A DNA stretch of 64,000 nucleotides from an uncultured Gammaproteobacteria bacterium (GTDB lineage: Bacteria > Pseudomonadota > Gammaproteobacteria > Arenicellales > JAANXG01): contig CAMYKK010000008.1 in the NCBI GenBank assembly GCA_947258975.1, positions 1-64,000 of the forward strand, given 5' to 3'. The translations under genes were made by a program, and so were the position numbers. Shown here piece after piece: positions 35,900-45,190 of the stretch. A model generated the notes under the pieces. It had not been told where the DNA came from, made no database searches, and was given only the letters and a program-made list of their open reading frames with translations. Each line of letters opens with the position of its first letter. The first letter of the stretch is position 1.

Positions 35900-36811
35900 G
35901 TGAATATACTAAGAAGCCTTCTTTTCATCCCTGGCAACAAGTCCAATATGTTGGACAAGGCGATGGAGTTTCGACCGGATGCCTATATACCCGATATGGA
36001 GGATTCGGTACCCGAGTCAGAAAAACTAAACGCCCGTCGACTTGTTGCGTCGTATCTGACAAAACTTCACGCCGTTGGACCATTGATCATTCCGCGTGTG
36101 AACTCCCTGGACACCGGTCTAACCGAGGAAGATTTAGCGTCTGTGCTGGGCGCGCCGGTTTTTGGAATATCGATAGGCAAGATACAAACAGCGCAGGATA
36201 TTGACGAGGTGTCTAGGTTAATCGGCGACCTGGAACACAAACGGCGGATCGAAAAAGGTCGAACCAAGTTGATCCCGTGGATTGAGACGGCGCGGGCTGT
36301 AGTACACTGCCATGAAATCTGTGCCGCCAGCCCAAGGATCGTTGCGGTAGCTTTCGGTGCTGAGGATTACACTCTTGATATGGGCATCGCACGGACCGGA
36401 GATGACGCGGAGTCGAATGTCGCTTTTGCGCGCAACACGCTTTGTGTCACGGCGCGAGCTGCCGGCATTCTGGCGCTGGATACGCCCTACTTCAAGTTCA
36501 AAGATGAAGCAGGATTGATGCGGAACGCGCTTGCTGGGAAGGACTTTGGATTTAAAGGGAAATTTGCGATCCATCCTGCCCAGGTGGAAGCGATCAACCA
36601 GGCATTCTCTCCATCACCTCGAGAGATCGAGCACGCGCAACGAGTTGTAGCCGTGTTTGCAGCCGCTGAACGCAAAGGAAGAGGTTCCACATCGCTTGAC
36701 GGGGAGGTGATAGATGTCCCGGTGGTGAAGCGTGCGCGCGCGCTATTAGAGCTTGTAACATCAGAAGACCGCGATTCATCCCGGTATGACAACGACACCG
36801 AGGAACCATGA
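35900..36811 (+). CDS. CitE-like (malyl-/citramalyl-CoA lyase family) protein
   Basis: About 303 residues if started at GTG 35900, just before RSLLFIPGNKSNMLDKAMEFRPDAYIPDMEDSVP; the frame extends to 35849. The HpcH/HpaI-CitE fold is shown by the metal-binding D of the last segment, RVNSLDTGLTEEDL, KIQTAQD, and FGAEDYTLDMGI. The family cleaves 3-hydroxy-acyl-CoAs such as malyl-CoA to acetyl-CoA and glyoxylate. With the SucCD-like pair it could form a malate thiokinase/malyl-CoA lyase route linking glyoxylate and C2 metabolism. Citrate lyase itself is unlikely, since no citC/D/F genes are present. Confidence 0.82.
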   Translation: MNILRSLLFIPGNKSNMLDKAMEFRPDAYIPDMEDSVPESEKLNARRLVASYLTKLHAVGPLIIPRVNSLDTGLTEEDLASVLGAPVFGISIGKIQTAQDIDEVSRLIGDLEHKRRIEKGRTKLIPWIETARAVVHCHEICAASPRIVAVAFGAEDYTLDMGIARTGDDAESNVAFARNTLCVTARAAGILALDTPYFKFKDEAGLMRNALAGKDFGFKGKFAIHPAQVEAINQAFSPSPREIEHAQRVVAVFAAAERKGRGSTSLDGEVIDVPVVKRARALLELVTSEDRDSSRYDNDTEEP

Positions 36812-36819
36812 AATCCGGG

Positions 36820-39633
36820 CTAGTTTGAGTTCGGCGACTGGCTCTCCTCTTTTAGAATCTTCCAGCGTTCATCTTCCCATCGCAGATCGAGGATTTTCAC
36901 TACCTGATCGCTATAGATGTTCGAGCGGTACGTCTGATAAAAAGTGAGTTGCGCACTTGCAGCACCAGTCGACCGTTTCTGAATATTGTTGAGGTTCACG
37001 TCGATAAACGCCGGCTTGAGGAGACTATTACGCCGCTGATCACGCCAAGTGGCGCGATTCAGGCCATTAGACGGTTGAAACTCACTGGAGTAGTGCGCCA
37101 GATAGGCCTCGAGGTCTCTGCGTTCCCAATCCTCGGTCCAGGCCTGCAGGAAGGGATCGATGGCGTCGAAGTCGGACAAGCTGTTGAGGTCCATGGTATT
37201 CGTGATGCCAGCGACTTGCGAACCTTCTGGTGGTGCGGTTGACATGGCCGGCGGCTCGATGCCGCCGATGCTACTGGGTGTTTCATCGGCGGCATTGCGC
37301 TCGAGCCTTGTATACGTCTCGTTACCGGTTGTTTCGGGTACGTTGGCGAGGGCAGGCAGCCGCGTGATCGTCCCTGATGCCCGATGGGTGAACCGACCAT
37401 CAGACTGTCCGGGTACGGGGGTGATTTTCCACGTCCCGCGTGATCCTGGTTGCGTCCGGGGCGTGGGCGGGTGCGGCGCGCTAGCAGGCCCGCGCTCATC
37501 CACAGGTTCCACGCTCGCTAGCTGAAGATCAGGGCGCTCGATCGATCCCGCCGACGTGCCGTTCCCGGTGTCCACATTTGCCGGCTGGCTGGACGCGATG
37601 TCGGTTCCCGCCATCGCCGGCTCCTGGTGTAACTGCGTACTCGCTATTTTAGTTGTGCCCACCTCTTGACGCAGGGCGTTGAACTCCGCGTTAAGCTGGT
37701 TGCGGCTCATTTGTGCAGCTTGATTCGCTGTATCCAATGCGCTGAGCTTACTACTTAATGCGGAAACCTCGGACGCCAGTTTGCGCCGATCCGTATTGGA
37801 CTGCGCAAGCAGTTGACGTTGCTTTGCCAATTCTTGCTCCATTTTTGTTACCGCGTCGGAGACAACATCCTGTATGTCGTTGGATGCAGGCTGTAGTGAA
37901 TTTACGATTGTCGTAAGTTCCGCGCGAACTGAGTTGACCTCTTGTTTCAGTTCTTGCTGTGACTGTGCCGTCTGATCGATTGTGCTCTGCTGGGCCGTGC
38001 GTAAGTATTTGACTTGCTCATTCATAGACGCCAGTTCCGCCCGTATTTCTGCGAACACAGATTCGGATTTTGAAAAGGTTTCCCCTCGTCGCGCCATTTC
38101 CTGTTGCAGGGTACTCAGTTGGGAATCCAGATCTTTCCGGCTCTCCAGTGCTGTTTTTATTGCCGCGTCAGCGATTACCACCGTGTTGCGGATGTTATTA
38201 AGCTCCGTAACAAGCGCCTCCCGGGCGGCGTTAGATCGCGTGTCGGCTGCCACTTGTTGATCGAACGCCAGACTCAACTTCGCAAGTTCCGCGGTGAGGT
38301 ATTGGCCAGCGCGGTCAAGTTCCTGCAGTGATTTGTCTATTGACTGAAGTTTTTCGTGTGTTGCGGATCCCTCGACCGTGAGCTGTTTTTGTGCGGCGGC
38401 TATCTCATTCAAGCTTTGCTTCGTGGCGAGCTCGGAGATCAACGTATCGCGGGCTGTTTTTGATTCAGCGAGAGTTTGGCCTTGGTGCGTGAGTTCCTCG
38501 CTCACCTTGGCCAGATCCGCAATCAGGCTGCCACGGTCATTGTGTAACTCTTGCAAGGATTTTTCTATCGACTGCAGTTGCGTTTGCGTTGTCGTGTTCC
38601 TTGTCGTTGCTTGTTGTCGCGACGCTACGCCGTCATCCACGATCCTTTGTTGTGCGCTGCGCACATCGCTCACCTGAGCGGTGATGGCAGCCAGTTCCGA
38701 CTGCATGGCGCTGCTACGCGCATCAAAGCGCTGCGCGGCGTCGCCTTGGTTCGTCAATTCGTTACGCAGATCTACGATGCTGGGATCCACTGTCTGTTGA
38801 TTGGTTTCGATGGTTGCCACTGAGTCGGTCAGCGCTGTTACCTCATCACGCAGTCCGGAAAGTGCCGAAACGAGTTCGTGCCGTGCACTGTGCGCCTCAG
38901 CCGCTGCTTGCCGCTGCTTATCTAATTCAGCATCCAATACGATCAGCTTGGATGCCAGTTCCTGGCGGTTCGATTGCAGTTCTTTCACGGTGTCCGCCAT
39001 GGATTGAAGTCTTGAATCCGCGGATTCAAGTTGTTCACGCAATGGCTCAGGGGTGGACTTCATCGCGGCCGGAATCTGCCCATCATCCGCCAAGCCGCGA
39101 AATTCGCGATCAAACTTGATACTGTCCACCGCGAAGCCAGGGACAGCGCCGGTATGCGAAGTGGCGGTATTTTTCGAACTCGCTACCGCTTGGGTTTTGC
39201 TGCCGGTGAATAATTCGGCGGGTACAAGGGGGAAACGTTCCTTGAGTCTCGTAAAATAATCAGCGTTACCCACGCACGTGGGGATGTCCGCGTCGTTGCA
39301 CGGCAACTCGATTACCTCCCAGGCTGCACCGCGCTTGCCAAGTAATCCCGACACGTCCCCGTATTCATGATTCCCGTCGGGGGATCGGGAAACGGCATTG
39401 AGCCACGCCCATTCGTGCAGCACGTTCAGGTTGCGGACCACAAACACGACTTCCCGTCCGTGCCGCCGTTTTATCTCCTCGCGCAGGGTATCGAGGATGG
39501 CCTTTCTCTGCGCCGGGCCGGGCTCCAGTGCCAACGCGTCCCGCTGCGCGGCTCTAAGTTCTGCGCCCGACGCGAAAATGACCACAACTGAAATTACAAG
39601 AACTAACGATAAGTATTTGATTGCTAAAAACAT
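36820..39633 (-). CDS. Exported long coiled-coil protein with C-terminal NTF2-like domain
   Basis: 937 residues. A signal peptide (LAIKYLSLVLVISVVVIFASGAELRA) is followed by a small N-terminal domain (about 35-140; RREVVFVVRNLNVLHEWAWL-like segment found in other exported gammaproteobacterial proteins). Then comes a coiled coil of about 450 residues (200-660) built from diverged repeats with the theme 'LQSIDKSLQELD...LTAELAKLS', a proline-rich linker, and an NTF2/SnoaL-like domain (about 825-930; WTEDWERRDLEAYLAHYSSEF) of the kind attached to cell-envelope L,D-transpeptidases. No transpeptidase domain is present. It may be a periplasmic spacer or scaffold. Its TAG stop begins the motif TAGCCCGGATTTC. 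Confidence 0.8.
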   Translation of the reverse strand: MFLAIKYLSLVLVISVVVIFASGAELRAAQRDALALEPGPAQRKAILDTLREEIKRRHGREVVFVVRNLNVLHEWAWLNAVSRSPDGNHEYGDVSGLLGKRGAAWEVIELPCNDADIPTCVGNADYFTRLKERFPLVPAELFTGSKTQAVASSKNTATSHTGAVPGFAVDSIKFDREFRGLADDGQIPAAMKSTPEPLREQLESADSRLQSMADTVKELQSNRQELASKLIVLDAELDKQRQAAAEAHSARHELVSALSGLRDEVTALTDSVATIETNQQTVDPSIVDLRNELTNQGDAAQRFDARSSAMQSELAAITAQVSDVRSAQQRIVDDGVASRQQATTRNTTTQTQLQSIEKSLQELHNDRGSLIADLAKVSEELTHQGQTLAESKTARDTLISELATKQSLNEIAAAQKQLTVEGSATHEKLQSIDKSLQELDRAGQYLTAELAKLSLAFDQQVAADTRSNAAREALVTELNNIRNTVVIADAAIKTALESRKDLDSQLSTLQQEMARRGETFSKSESVFAEIRAELASMNEQVKYLRTAQQSTIDQTAQSQQELKQEVNSVRAELTTIVNSLQPASNDIQDVVSDAVTKMEQELAKQRQLLAQSNTDRRKLASEVSALSSKLSALDTANQAAQMSRNQLNAEFNALRQEVGTTKIASTQLHQEPAMAGTDIASSQPANVDTGNGTSAGSIERPDLQLASVEPVDERGPASAPHPPTPRTQPGSRGTWKITPVPGQSDGRFTHRASGTITRLPALANVPETTGNETYTRLERNAADETPSSIGGIEPPAMSTAPPEGSQVAGITNTMDLNSLSDFDAIDPFLQAWTEDWERRDLEAYLAHYSSEFQPSNGLNRATWRDQRRNSLLKPAFIDVNLNNIQKRSTGAASAQLTFYQTYRSNIYSDQVVKILDLRWEDERWKILKEESQSPNSN

Positions 39634-40717
39634 ATATCTTCTTTCTGCGCAATTAGTGTGGATATCGACACGGCCTCATTAACCGCCCGTGCCCGTGCGC
39701 CCCTTGCTGCACGCCCGTGAACTCATGGCTCTATTTTAGATTACCATTATTTTCATTGGCAGGGCCGCAACGGTGATCATGATGGCGAAATGCGCTTGGG
39801 GATACTCACCGGCATACGGCGTACAGGGGGCCGACATCAGGAACAATGATGTTGTTTGGCATCGGGTTTCGATCGCTATCCCGAATACAGCCTGATGCCC
39901 GGGGATGCGCTAATCTCCGGCCCGGCGCACCGCGTAACCGTACATGCCCGGTTAACCCGCCGCCGTAGCGGGCATCCACACAACGGTTTACTGAGTGCAA
40001 GCTTGTTTTAGAGTCTCGCAAGTCTGGATACGGGACATCGCCACTGATGCGGACGGCGCAATGAGCGTACGGCGTACCCCTGGAAAACGCGGGCTGAACT
40101 AAGGTGCGGCCGCGCGCAGGGGCTTTCACCCCGGGGACAGAGGGCGTAAAAGAGCGATGATTTCAATGAAAAGTGCCGCGACCATCAGCGGATCCGGCAA
40201 AGTGAGCAAGCGTGGAATTCAGAAAATTGATTAATCGTTCGGTGACGTGAAAAATACCTTCAATCACAGGCAGTTAATCTTAATCGTCTGAGTACGGTCA
40301 ACGGCGGCGACTTGACGAACGTTATATATTACCTGATGAACGGTTTATCAGGCGTGATCCATCAAGGCATGGTCAATTCGGCGAGCGGCACTGGCGGCTT
40401 CGCTGTTCAAAATAGTGAAATAAATCTAGGTGAAAAACGGTGCGGCGAGAACTGATAGGCAATTACATCGTTACGCATCGGGTGCGATGTGGGCGATGAC
40501 GGTGCGCGCTCCCGGTCGCGCCGCCTCCGGTGTTGCGGGGCGTGGTTCTCGCGTTCTCTGAGAAAGAATTTGCCCCAAGGTTGCAGTTCGTTCCTTTTTT
40601 GCTATTGATTTATACCGGCGTCCGCATAGGGGGTAACGGCGGCTTGTACAGCCGCGTTTACGAACACAAAAATAATCAACAACGAACTGATATAGACGTA
40701 CAGAGGGGCATTTTTTC
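39634..40717. other. 1.1-kb stretch with no intact gene; possible gene remnant at 40157-40454
   Basis: A start ATG 40157 gives MISMKSAATISGSGKVSKRGIQKID, then a stop; another frame from about 40245 reads REKYLQSQAVNLNRLSTVNG and on through LTNVIYYLMNGLSGVIHQGMV to about 40454. The two together look like a small gene broken by a frameshift, but no family is recognised. A hairpin (GCGGCT-TGTAC-AGCCGC) lies at 40639-40655. Base composition is AT-richer around 39720-39770 and 40160-40440 than in neighbouring genes. Confidence 0.35.
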
Positions 40718-41179
40718 ATGAGACGTTTGCCGGAAATGAGCATAGAAGTACACAGGTGGGAGGATGGCGCGCATACGGTCATCACCCGCAATGGGTACGG
40801 CGTCAAGGTCCACGTAGCCAACTACGATACCCGGCACGCCGTGGCGAATCACACCGTCTGCGTTCACGATGATAAAGGACGCCTGATCGAATACGTCAAG
40901 TACCTCGAAGATGGAGAGGTAGATCATTATGCGACGTATCGGTATGAAGGGCACAATAGCCATGAGTCGTCGATGACTGTGTTCGACAAGCAAAAACGTC
41001 CCATCTACAGCAAGCGTTACAAGCTGAATGAGGGTGGCCGGCCCACCAGGGCGGATTACTTTGACCCGCAGGGTAGACTGAAGTCGTACGAGGAATACGT
41101 GTATGAACAGGATCGCTGTTCGACCGTACAGTTTTTCAATTCCGTAGGGCACCCCATCGACAGTCCGATTGCGGAATGA
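40718..41179 (+). CDS. Hypothetical protein with YD/MORN-like strand repeats
   Basis: 153 residues, with several short beta-type units resembling 'D.KGRLIEYVKYLEDG', 'FDKQKRPIYSKRYKLNEGG' and 'FDPQGRLKSYEEYVYEQDR'. Such patterns occur in YwqK/MORN-like and Rhs-like beta-repeat proteins. No signal peptide or membrane segment is seen. An AGGGG ribosome site lies 10 bases before ATG. Function is unknown. Confidence 0.7.
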   Translation: MRRLPEMSIEVHRWEDGAHTVITRNGYGVKVHVANYDTRHAVANHTVCVHDDKGRLIEYVKYLEDGEVDHYATYRYEGHNSHESSMTVFDKQKRPIYSKRYKLNEGGRPTRADYFDPQGRLKSYEEYVYEQDRCSTVQFFNSVGHPIDSPIAE

Positions 41180-41587
41180 TGTGGCCGGCAACATCGCAGC
41201 CGGGACGGTGTGTATGAAGAAGTATCGATAACGCTCACCCCCAGCTCAACCGCGGGTGTCCCTCGCTTTCTCCTAATTGCATCCGCCCGCCCCGCCATGA
41301 CCGCGTCCATCTCCATCGCTCAGAACCCTTAAGCAGTGGCCCGATAGACGGGCCAATTTCCATTTTTTGCTTCGTCCTGCCGTGGCACCGGGTCTCGTGG
41401 CTGCGCAGACACGCCGGGACCCGGTGAGCGATGCCTACTAAAGCTGGATGCCTGCCCGGCCGATAATTGAGTACGGGAGCGAGGCTGACAAGTTGCTTGA
41501 CACAACAAAATCGGGTGCTGCGCGGCCAGCGCAAGCGGTATACGGACACGCAGTGTGCGGTCGATTTTTTGTGGACGTTGCGCGGCG
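41180..41587. other. Intergenic region with a GC-rich hairpin
   Basis: No gene is supported. A stem of CACCGGGTC with GACCCGGTG (about 41388-41426) is present, and the bases after it (GGTGAGCGATGCCTAC) weakly resemble the dispersed GGTGAGAAATGC repeat. Confidence 0.35.
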
Positions 41588-42433
41588 ATGAACCGGGGAG
41601 CCACGGAAAACTTTCCGCCGGCGCGCGCGAAACCCGCGGCGGAATTTCCGAAAGTTTCCGGCGGGCCGCGGGGACGGCTCAACAGGCTGCTTTTTGACCT
41701 CGAGGACCCCGTCGGGCGAAACCTCAACCTCTGCATCATCCTCGTGGTCGTCGGCGGGGTGATCGTGTCGATGATGGCCACCGTGCCGGAGATCCATCGA
41801 CAGTGGGGGCGGGTGATCTGGGTCGCGGAAGTTTCGATTACGATAGTATTTGCCGTCGAATACCTGCTGCGACTGTACGCGGCCCGGCGGCGCCGGGAAT
41901 ATGCCTTGGGTTTCTTTGGTCTGGTGGACCTGTTTACGGTCTTACCGTTGCTGCTCACCGGAGACCCGGCGCTTGCGTTACGATTGTTGCGAATCGTCCG
42001 CCTGCTGAAACTGGCGCGTTACCTCAGCACATTGTGGTTATTCATCTCATCCATGCGCGATGTCGTCGAAATCGTCCTGGTTGTTGTAGCCAGCATCGGA
42101 GTCGTGGTGTTGATGGCGGGCAACGTGATTTATCTGCTCGAACCGGAAACCGTCGCCAACGCTTTTGAGGGCGTGTGGTGGAGCCTGGTAACGATGACGA
42201 CGGTCGGGTACGGCGATATCGTTCCACAGACCACTCCCGGCAAGCTGCTGGCCGCCCTGTTGATGATCATGGGCATTTCCATGTTTGCGATGATCACCGG
42301 TGTGGTGTCGTACAAGATCGCGAGCACGATGAAAAATCGCATGCAATGCGCGCACTGCGATAAGGCCATCGAAGCCCGGTTCGGGTATTGTCCGCATTGC
42401 GGTGTGTTTCAACAAACCACTGGTGAGTCGTAA
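41588..42433 (+). CDS. Voltage-gated-type potassium channel with C-terminal zinc ribbon
   Basis: The frame opens at 41555 (GTG); ATG 41588 gives 281 residues. Six membrane helices are predicted, with an arginine-rich S4-like stretch (LALRLLRIVRLLKLARYL) and the selectivity filter TVGYGD at 205-210. A short cytoplasmic tail carries two CxxC pairs (CAHC and CPHC), a zinc-ribbon-like end. It belongs to the Kch/KvAP-type ion-channel family of the inner membrane. No RCK/TrkA-N domain is present. Confidence 0.88.
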   Translation: MNRGATENFPPARAKPAAEFPKVSGGPRGRLNRLLFDLEDPVGRNLNLCIILVVVGGVIVSMMATVPEIHRQWGRVIWVAEVSITIVFAVEYLLRLYAARRRREYALGFFGLVDLFTVLPLLLTGDPALALRLLRIVRLLKLARYLSTLWLFISSMRDVVEIVLVVVASIGVVVLMAGNVIYLLEPETVANAFEGVWWSLVTMTTVGYGDIVPQTTPGKLLAALLMIMGISMFAMITGVVSYKIASTMKNRMQCAHCDKAIEARFGYCPHCGVFQQTTGES

Positions 42434-42598
42434 AAAAACGGCATTGTTGTTCTGATCTCTAACACCTGCGCTTGCGTTTCACTTCAATTCGCGACTCGCC
42501 GCACCTTGCCCACGTCGTAGTTCGGTATGCCGGCGCCGATATCGGCACGCTGGTGTTCGCTCTAAGGGAAATGCCGAAGCAGCTTTATGCGGTGTTTT

Positions 42599-42657
42599 CC
42601 CATTACCCTTTGGTCGATCTTAGCGGGGTGGGGCAACAAGTAGGTTAGGGTAATGGG
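42599..42657. repeat. Inverted repeat with 11-bp perfect arms
   Basis: CCCATTACCCT (42599-42609) and AGGGTAATGGG (42647-42657) are exact reverse complements 37 bases apart. They lie between the convergent channel and hook-IN genes, immediately after the latter's stop codon. No T run follows on either strand, so an intrinsic terminator is not supported. Confidence 0.6.
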
Positions 42658-42661
42658 TGAG

Positions 42662-44989
42662 TCAGACCGACTCGGAAACAAACAGGCCCACCGAACCCAG
42701 AGTTTGCTTGATCTGGGATTCCGCGATCTCGAGCCGTTGTACGATTTCGTCAATCAATCCACGCTCCGCGCCGGTCCGCGGTTGGAAGAAAAAGTCCCGG
42801 ACGTCGTTCGGCCGCACGCGAAGCGCGTTCATGAATCTCGCCTGCTCGTTCGCGAAGAACGCAAGCGTGGGTCCCGATTGACCACGGAAGTCGAACGAGA
42901 TACCAAAATCAGTACGCAGCACGCCCGCCGCGTTGTCAAAGGCATCACCGATAATGGTTTGCAGATCGGTGCGGACACCCAGCACCGCTGGGGATTGCGC
43001 CGAGCGCCGGTACAGTCCGTTGAGTGCGTCGGCTGCGTCTTTCATCAGGGTGGTGGCGTCACGGGCGCGTGCCGCTCCACCGCGTTTGGTGACCGTCGGT
43101 GCGTAGGTCCCCGGATCGATGCCCAGTGCACTGAAGAAATTGGCACTCCCGTCACTCAGTTCGATGGCGGTCTCCCCGTCGGTGGCCTGAAACGTAAGGC
43201 GGCTGCCGGAGGGATCGAGAACGGCGGTGACCCCTGAACCGGAGAAGTTGATGCGATCGATGACGTCCACGAGGGTGTCGGTGTTTGGGTCGACGTTAAT
43301 CGACACGCCGTTTACGCTAAAGGCGCCCATGGTAACACCGGAAAACTGACTGACTCCGGACAGTGTACTGTCGGGGTCACTGGGAATATAGCTACCCAAT
43401 TCCGGTGTCTTGTCGAGCAGCTTAACGGCGTCGAGGAATCCCGATGTGTCGTTGCCGACGCTGATGTCTATGGGTCCGGGTGACGTTTGCCTGAGTTGCA
43501 CGATTTCCGAACCACCGAACCATTGTGCCTTGACGCCCGCGCCGGCGCCATTGATACGGTCAAGCACGGTGTTAATGGTGTCATTGTCGAAAACATCGAT
43601 GACGATCCCGTTGACGGTGAAGCTACCTGCACCGACGGATTTCCCGAATTCAAAATTTGGCCGGTCGTTACGGGTGCCGTTAAACGGCTTGTCCGGATCG
43701 GCGATGCTCCCCACCGTGGCGTAAACCGCGACGGTAAATACGTCATTCGCGATCAAATCTCCGCTAGAAAAAGATACCGACAATCCATTGTCGAGGGTAA
43801 ACGGCGTGTCGGCGAGCGTGTTGGGATTGATCACGATCTGGTCGATCTTCGCGCCGCTGCCGTCCAGCACGTCAAGTTTCAAGCTCTGGCCGTTACTGCC
43901 GATGGTCCCGCCCTTGGCAACCTCGAAGGTCAACGTCTCGTTGGTGTTTCGGGTGTACACGCCCGATACCGTCGCCAGCGAGGTGGAGGCGCCTTGAAAC
44001 GCCGGGCCGAACGGGCTGTAGGACGTTGCGGTGGCGTTGACTTCGCCGGAGGTCAGGGTAGTAAATATTAATTCGCTGGCGCCACCGAGCTTGGTGGCAC
44101 TCAAAAAACCGGATGTATCGTTGGCCAGCGTAAACGCCAACGGTCCGGAGGCGAGATGTGTGAGACGGATCGACTCGGAGGCCGCGTCGAATTCGGCTTG
44201 AACCGCCGCGCCCGATTGGTTCATGCGTTGCAACACGGTGTTGATCGTGTCGTCGGCGTACACGTCAATGTTGACCCCGTTGACATCGAAGCTCCCGGCG
44301 ACAACGGCTTTAGCAAACTCAAAGTTCGGCCGGTCGTCACCCACGCCGTTGAACGGCTTAGCCGGATCCACCACGCTGCCGATGCTGGCGAACGCCTGCA
44401 CCTGAAACGTGTCGTTTTTGACTACATCACCGTCGGCGAATGACACCACCAACCCGTTACTGAGCGTGAACTGGGCGCCGGATGGCGTGTTTGCAGGAAT
44501 GGTGATGTCGTCGATCTTTTGATTGGCGCCGTTTCTTACGTCGAAGCGTAGCTGTTGACTGCCGCCGATGGTGCCGTTGTCTTTGGCCTTGAATGTGAAT
44601 ATGTCGTCGACGATGCCTGTATACGCACCGTCAATCAACGGCACAGCGGTGGAGGCCCCGGCGAACGACGGCGCAAACGGCGCGAACGAGGTCGGCGTGG
44701 CATTGATCTCGGGCGCCGCCAATACGTTTTGCGCCGGACTCGCGTTCATGTTCAAGCCAAGTATCTTCGAGCTGACGGCTGCCGGAAGCGTGGTGCCGGA
44801 GACACGCTGAACGCCTAGCGCCGCGCTCAGTTCCTCCAGCGACCTGCGCAGCGAAACGATATCCCGGAACCCTTGTTTGAGTTCGTCGGATCGTATCGAC
44901 GCGGAAGGGTCCACCGGCGCCGCACGGGCGGCGTTCCGAAACGGATCGACAATTGAAACGAATGGGAAATTCCCGATACCAAGGATCAT
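42662..44989 (-). CDS. Flagellar hook-IN-motif protein, FliD-related, with tandem duplication
   Basis: 775 residues. Two tandem units of about 215-220 residues (about 93-310 and 313-530) share NATxTSxxPFxPxFxGAST, DKPFNG..(D/N)DRPNFEF and end with a hook-IN motif: GSFDVNGVNIDVYADDTINTVLQRMNQSG and GSFTVNGIVIDVFDNDTINTVLDRINGAG. A third IN motif follows (GAFSVNGVSINVDPNTDTLVDVIDRINFSG). The C-terminal helical part (DEIVQRLEIAESQIKQTLG) resembles the end of FliD-type caps. The sigma-28 promoter at 45113 marks it as a late flagellar or co-regulated surface protein. It could be an extra cap, a filament-associated protein or an adhesin. Confidence 0.8.
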   Translation of the reverse strand: MILGIGNFPFVSIVDPFRNAARAAPVDPSASIRSDELKQGFRDIVSLRRSLEELSAALGVQRVSGTTLPAAVSSKILGLNMNASPAQNVLAAPEINATPTSFAPFAPSFAGASTAVPLIDGAYTGIVDDIFTFKAKDNGTIGGSQQLRFDVRNGANQKIDDITIPANTPSGAQFTLSNGLVVSFADGDVVKNDTFQVQAFASIGSVVDPAKPFNGVGDDRPNFEFAKAVVAGSFDVNGVNIDVYADDTINTVLQRMNQSGAAVQAEFDAASESIRLTHLASGPLAFTLANDTSGFLSATKLGGASELIFTTLTSGEVNATATSYSPFGPAFQGASTSLATVSGVYTRNTNETLTFEVAKGGTIGSNGQSLKLDVLDGSGAKIDQIVINPNTLADTPFTLDNGLSVSFSSGDLIANDVFTVAVYATVGSIADPDKPFNGTRNDRPNFEFGKSVGAGSFTVNGIVIDVFDNDTINTVLDRINGAGAGVKAQWFGGSEIVQLRQTSPGPIDISVGNDTSGFLDAVKLLDKTPELGSYIPSDPDSTLSGVSQFSGVTMGAFSVNGVSINVDPNTDTLVDVIDRINFSGSGVTAVLDPSGSRLTFQATDGETAIELSDGSANFFSALGIDPGTYAPTVTKRGGAARARDATTLMKDAADALNGLYRRSAQSPAVLGVRTDLQTIIGDAFDNAAGVLRTDFGISFDFRGQSGPTLAFFANEQARFMNALRVRPNDVRDFFFQPRTGAERGLIDEIVQRLEIAESQIKQTLGSVGLFVSESV

Positions 44990-45112
44990 TCAACCCCCCC
45001 CGAGCGTAGATCGCTGCGCTCACGAACCGACTACGTACCGATCCACCACCGCGTCCAGGCGCGGTAACGGGTTTGCACACGATTGCAAACGCGATCAGCC
45101 GGTCTTTCTAGG

Positions 45113-45139
45113 ATATCGGCCGGGCGGCAAGATACTTTA
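45113..45139 (-). promoter_or_regulatory. Sigma-28 (FliA) promoter of the hook-IN gene
   Basis: On the minus strand: TAAA, then exactly 15 bases, then GCCGATAT, against the consensus TAAA-N15-GCCGATAA. Transcription would start near 45106, 117 bases before the ATG. Confidence 0.78.
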
Positions 45140-45162
45140 GCGCGGATATTGCACCAAGGATC

Positions 45163-45190
45163 CCGGACGCTGGTGAGAAATGTGGGCTAG
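45163..45190 (+). repeat. Dispersed repeat, copy 3
   Basis: The copy runs CCGGACGCTGGTGAGAAATG then TGGGCTAG. It lies just upstream of the sigma-28 promoter of the hook-IN gene and does not end a gene. It shares the GGTGAGAAAtG core with copies at 15806 and 25273. Confidence 0.65.
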
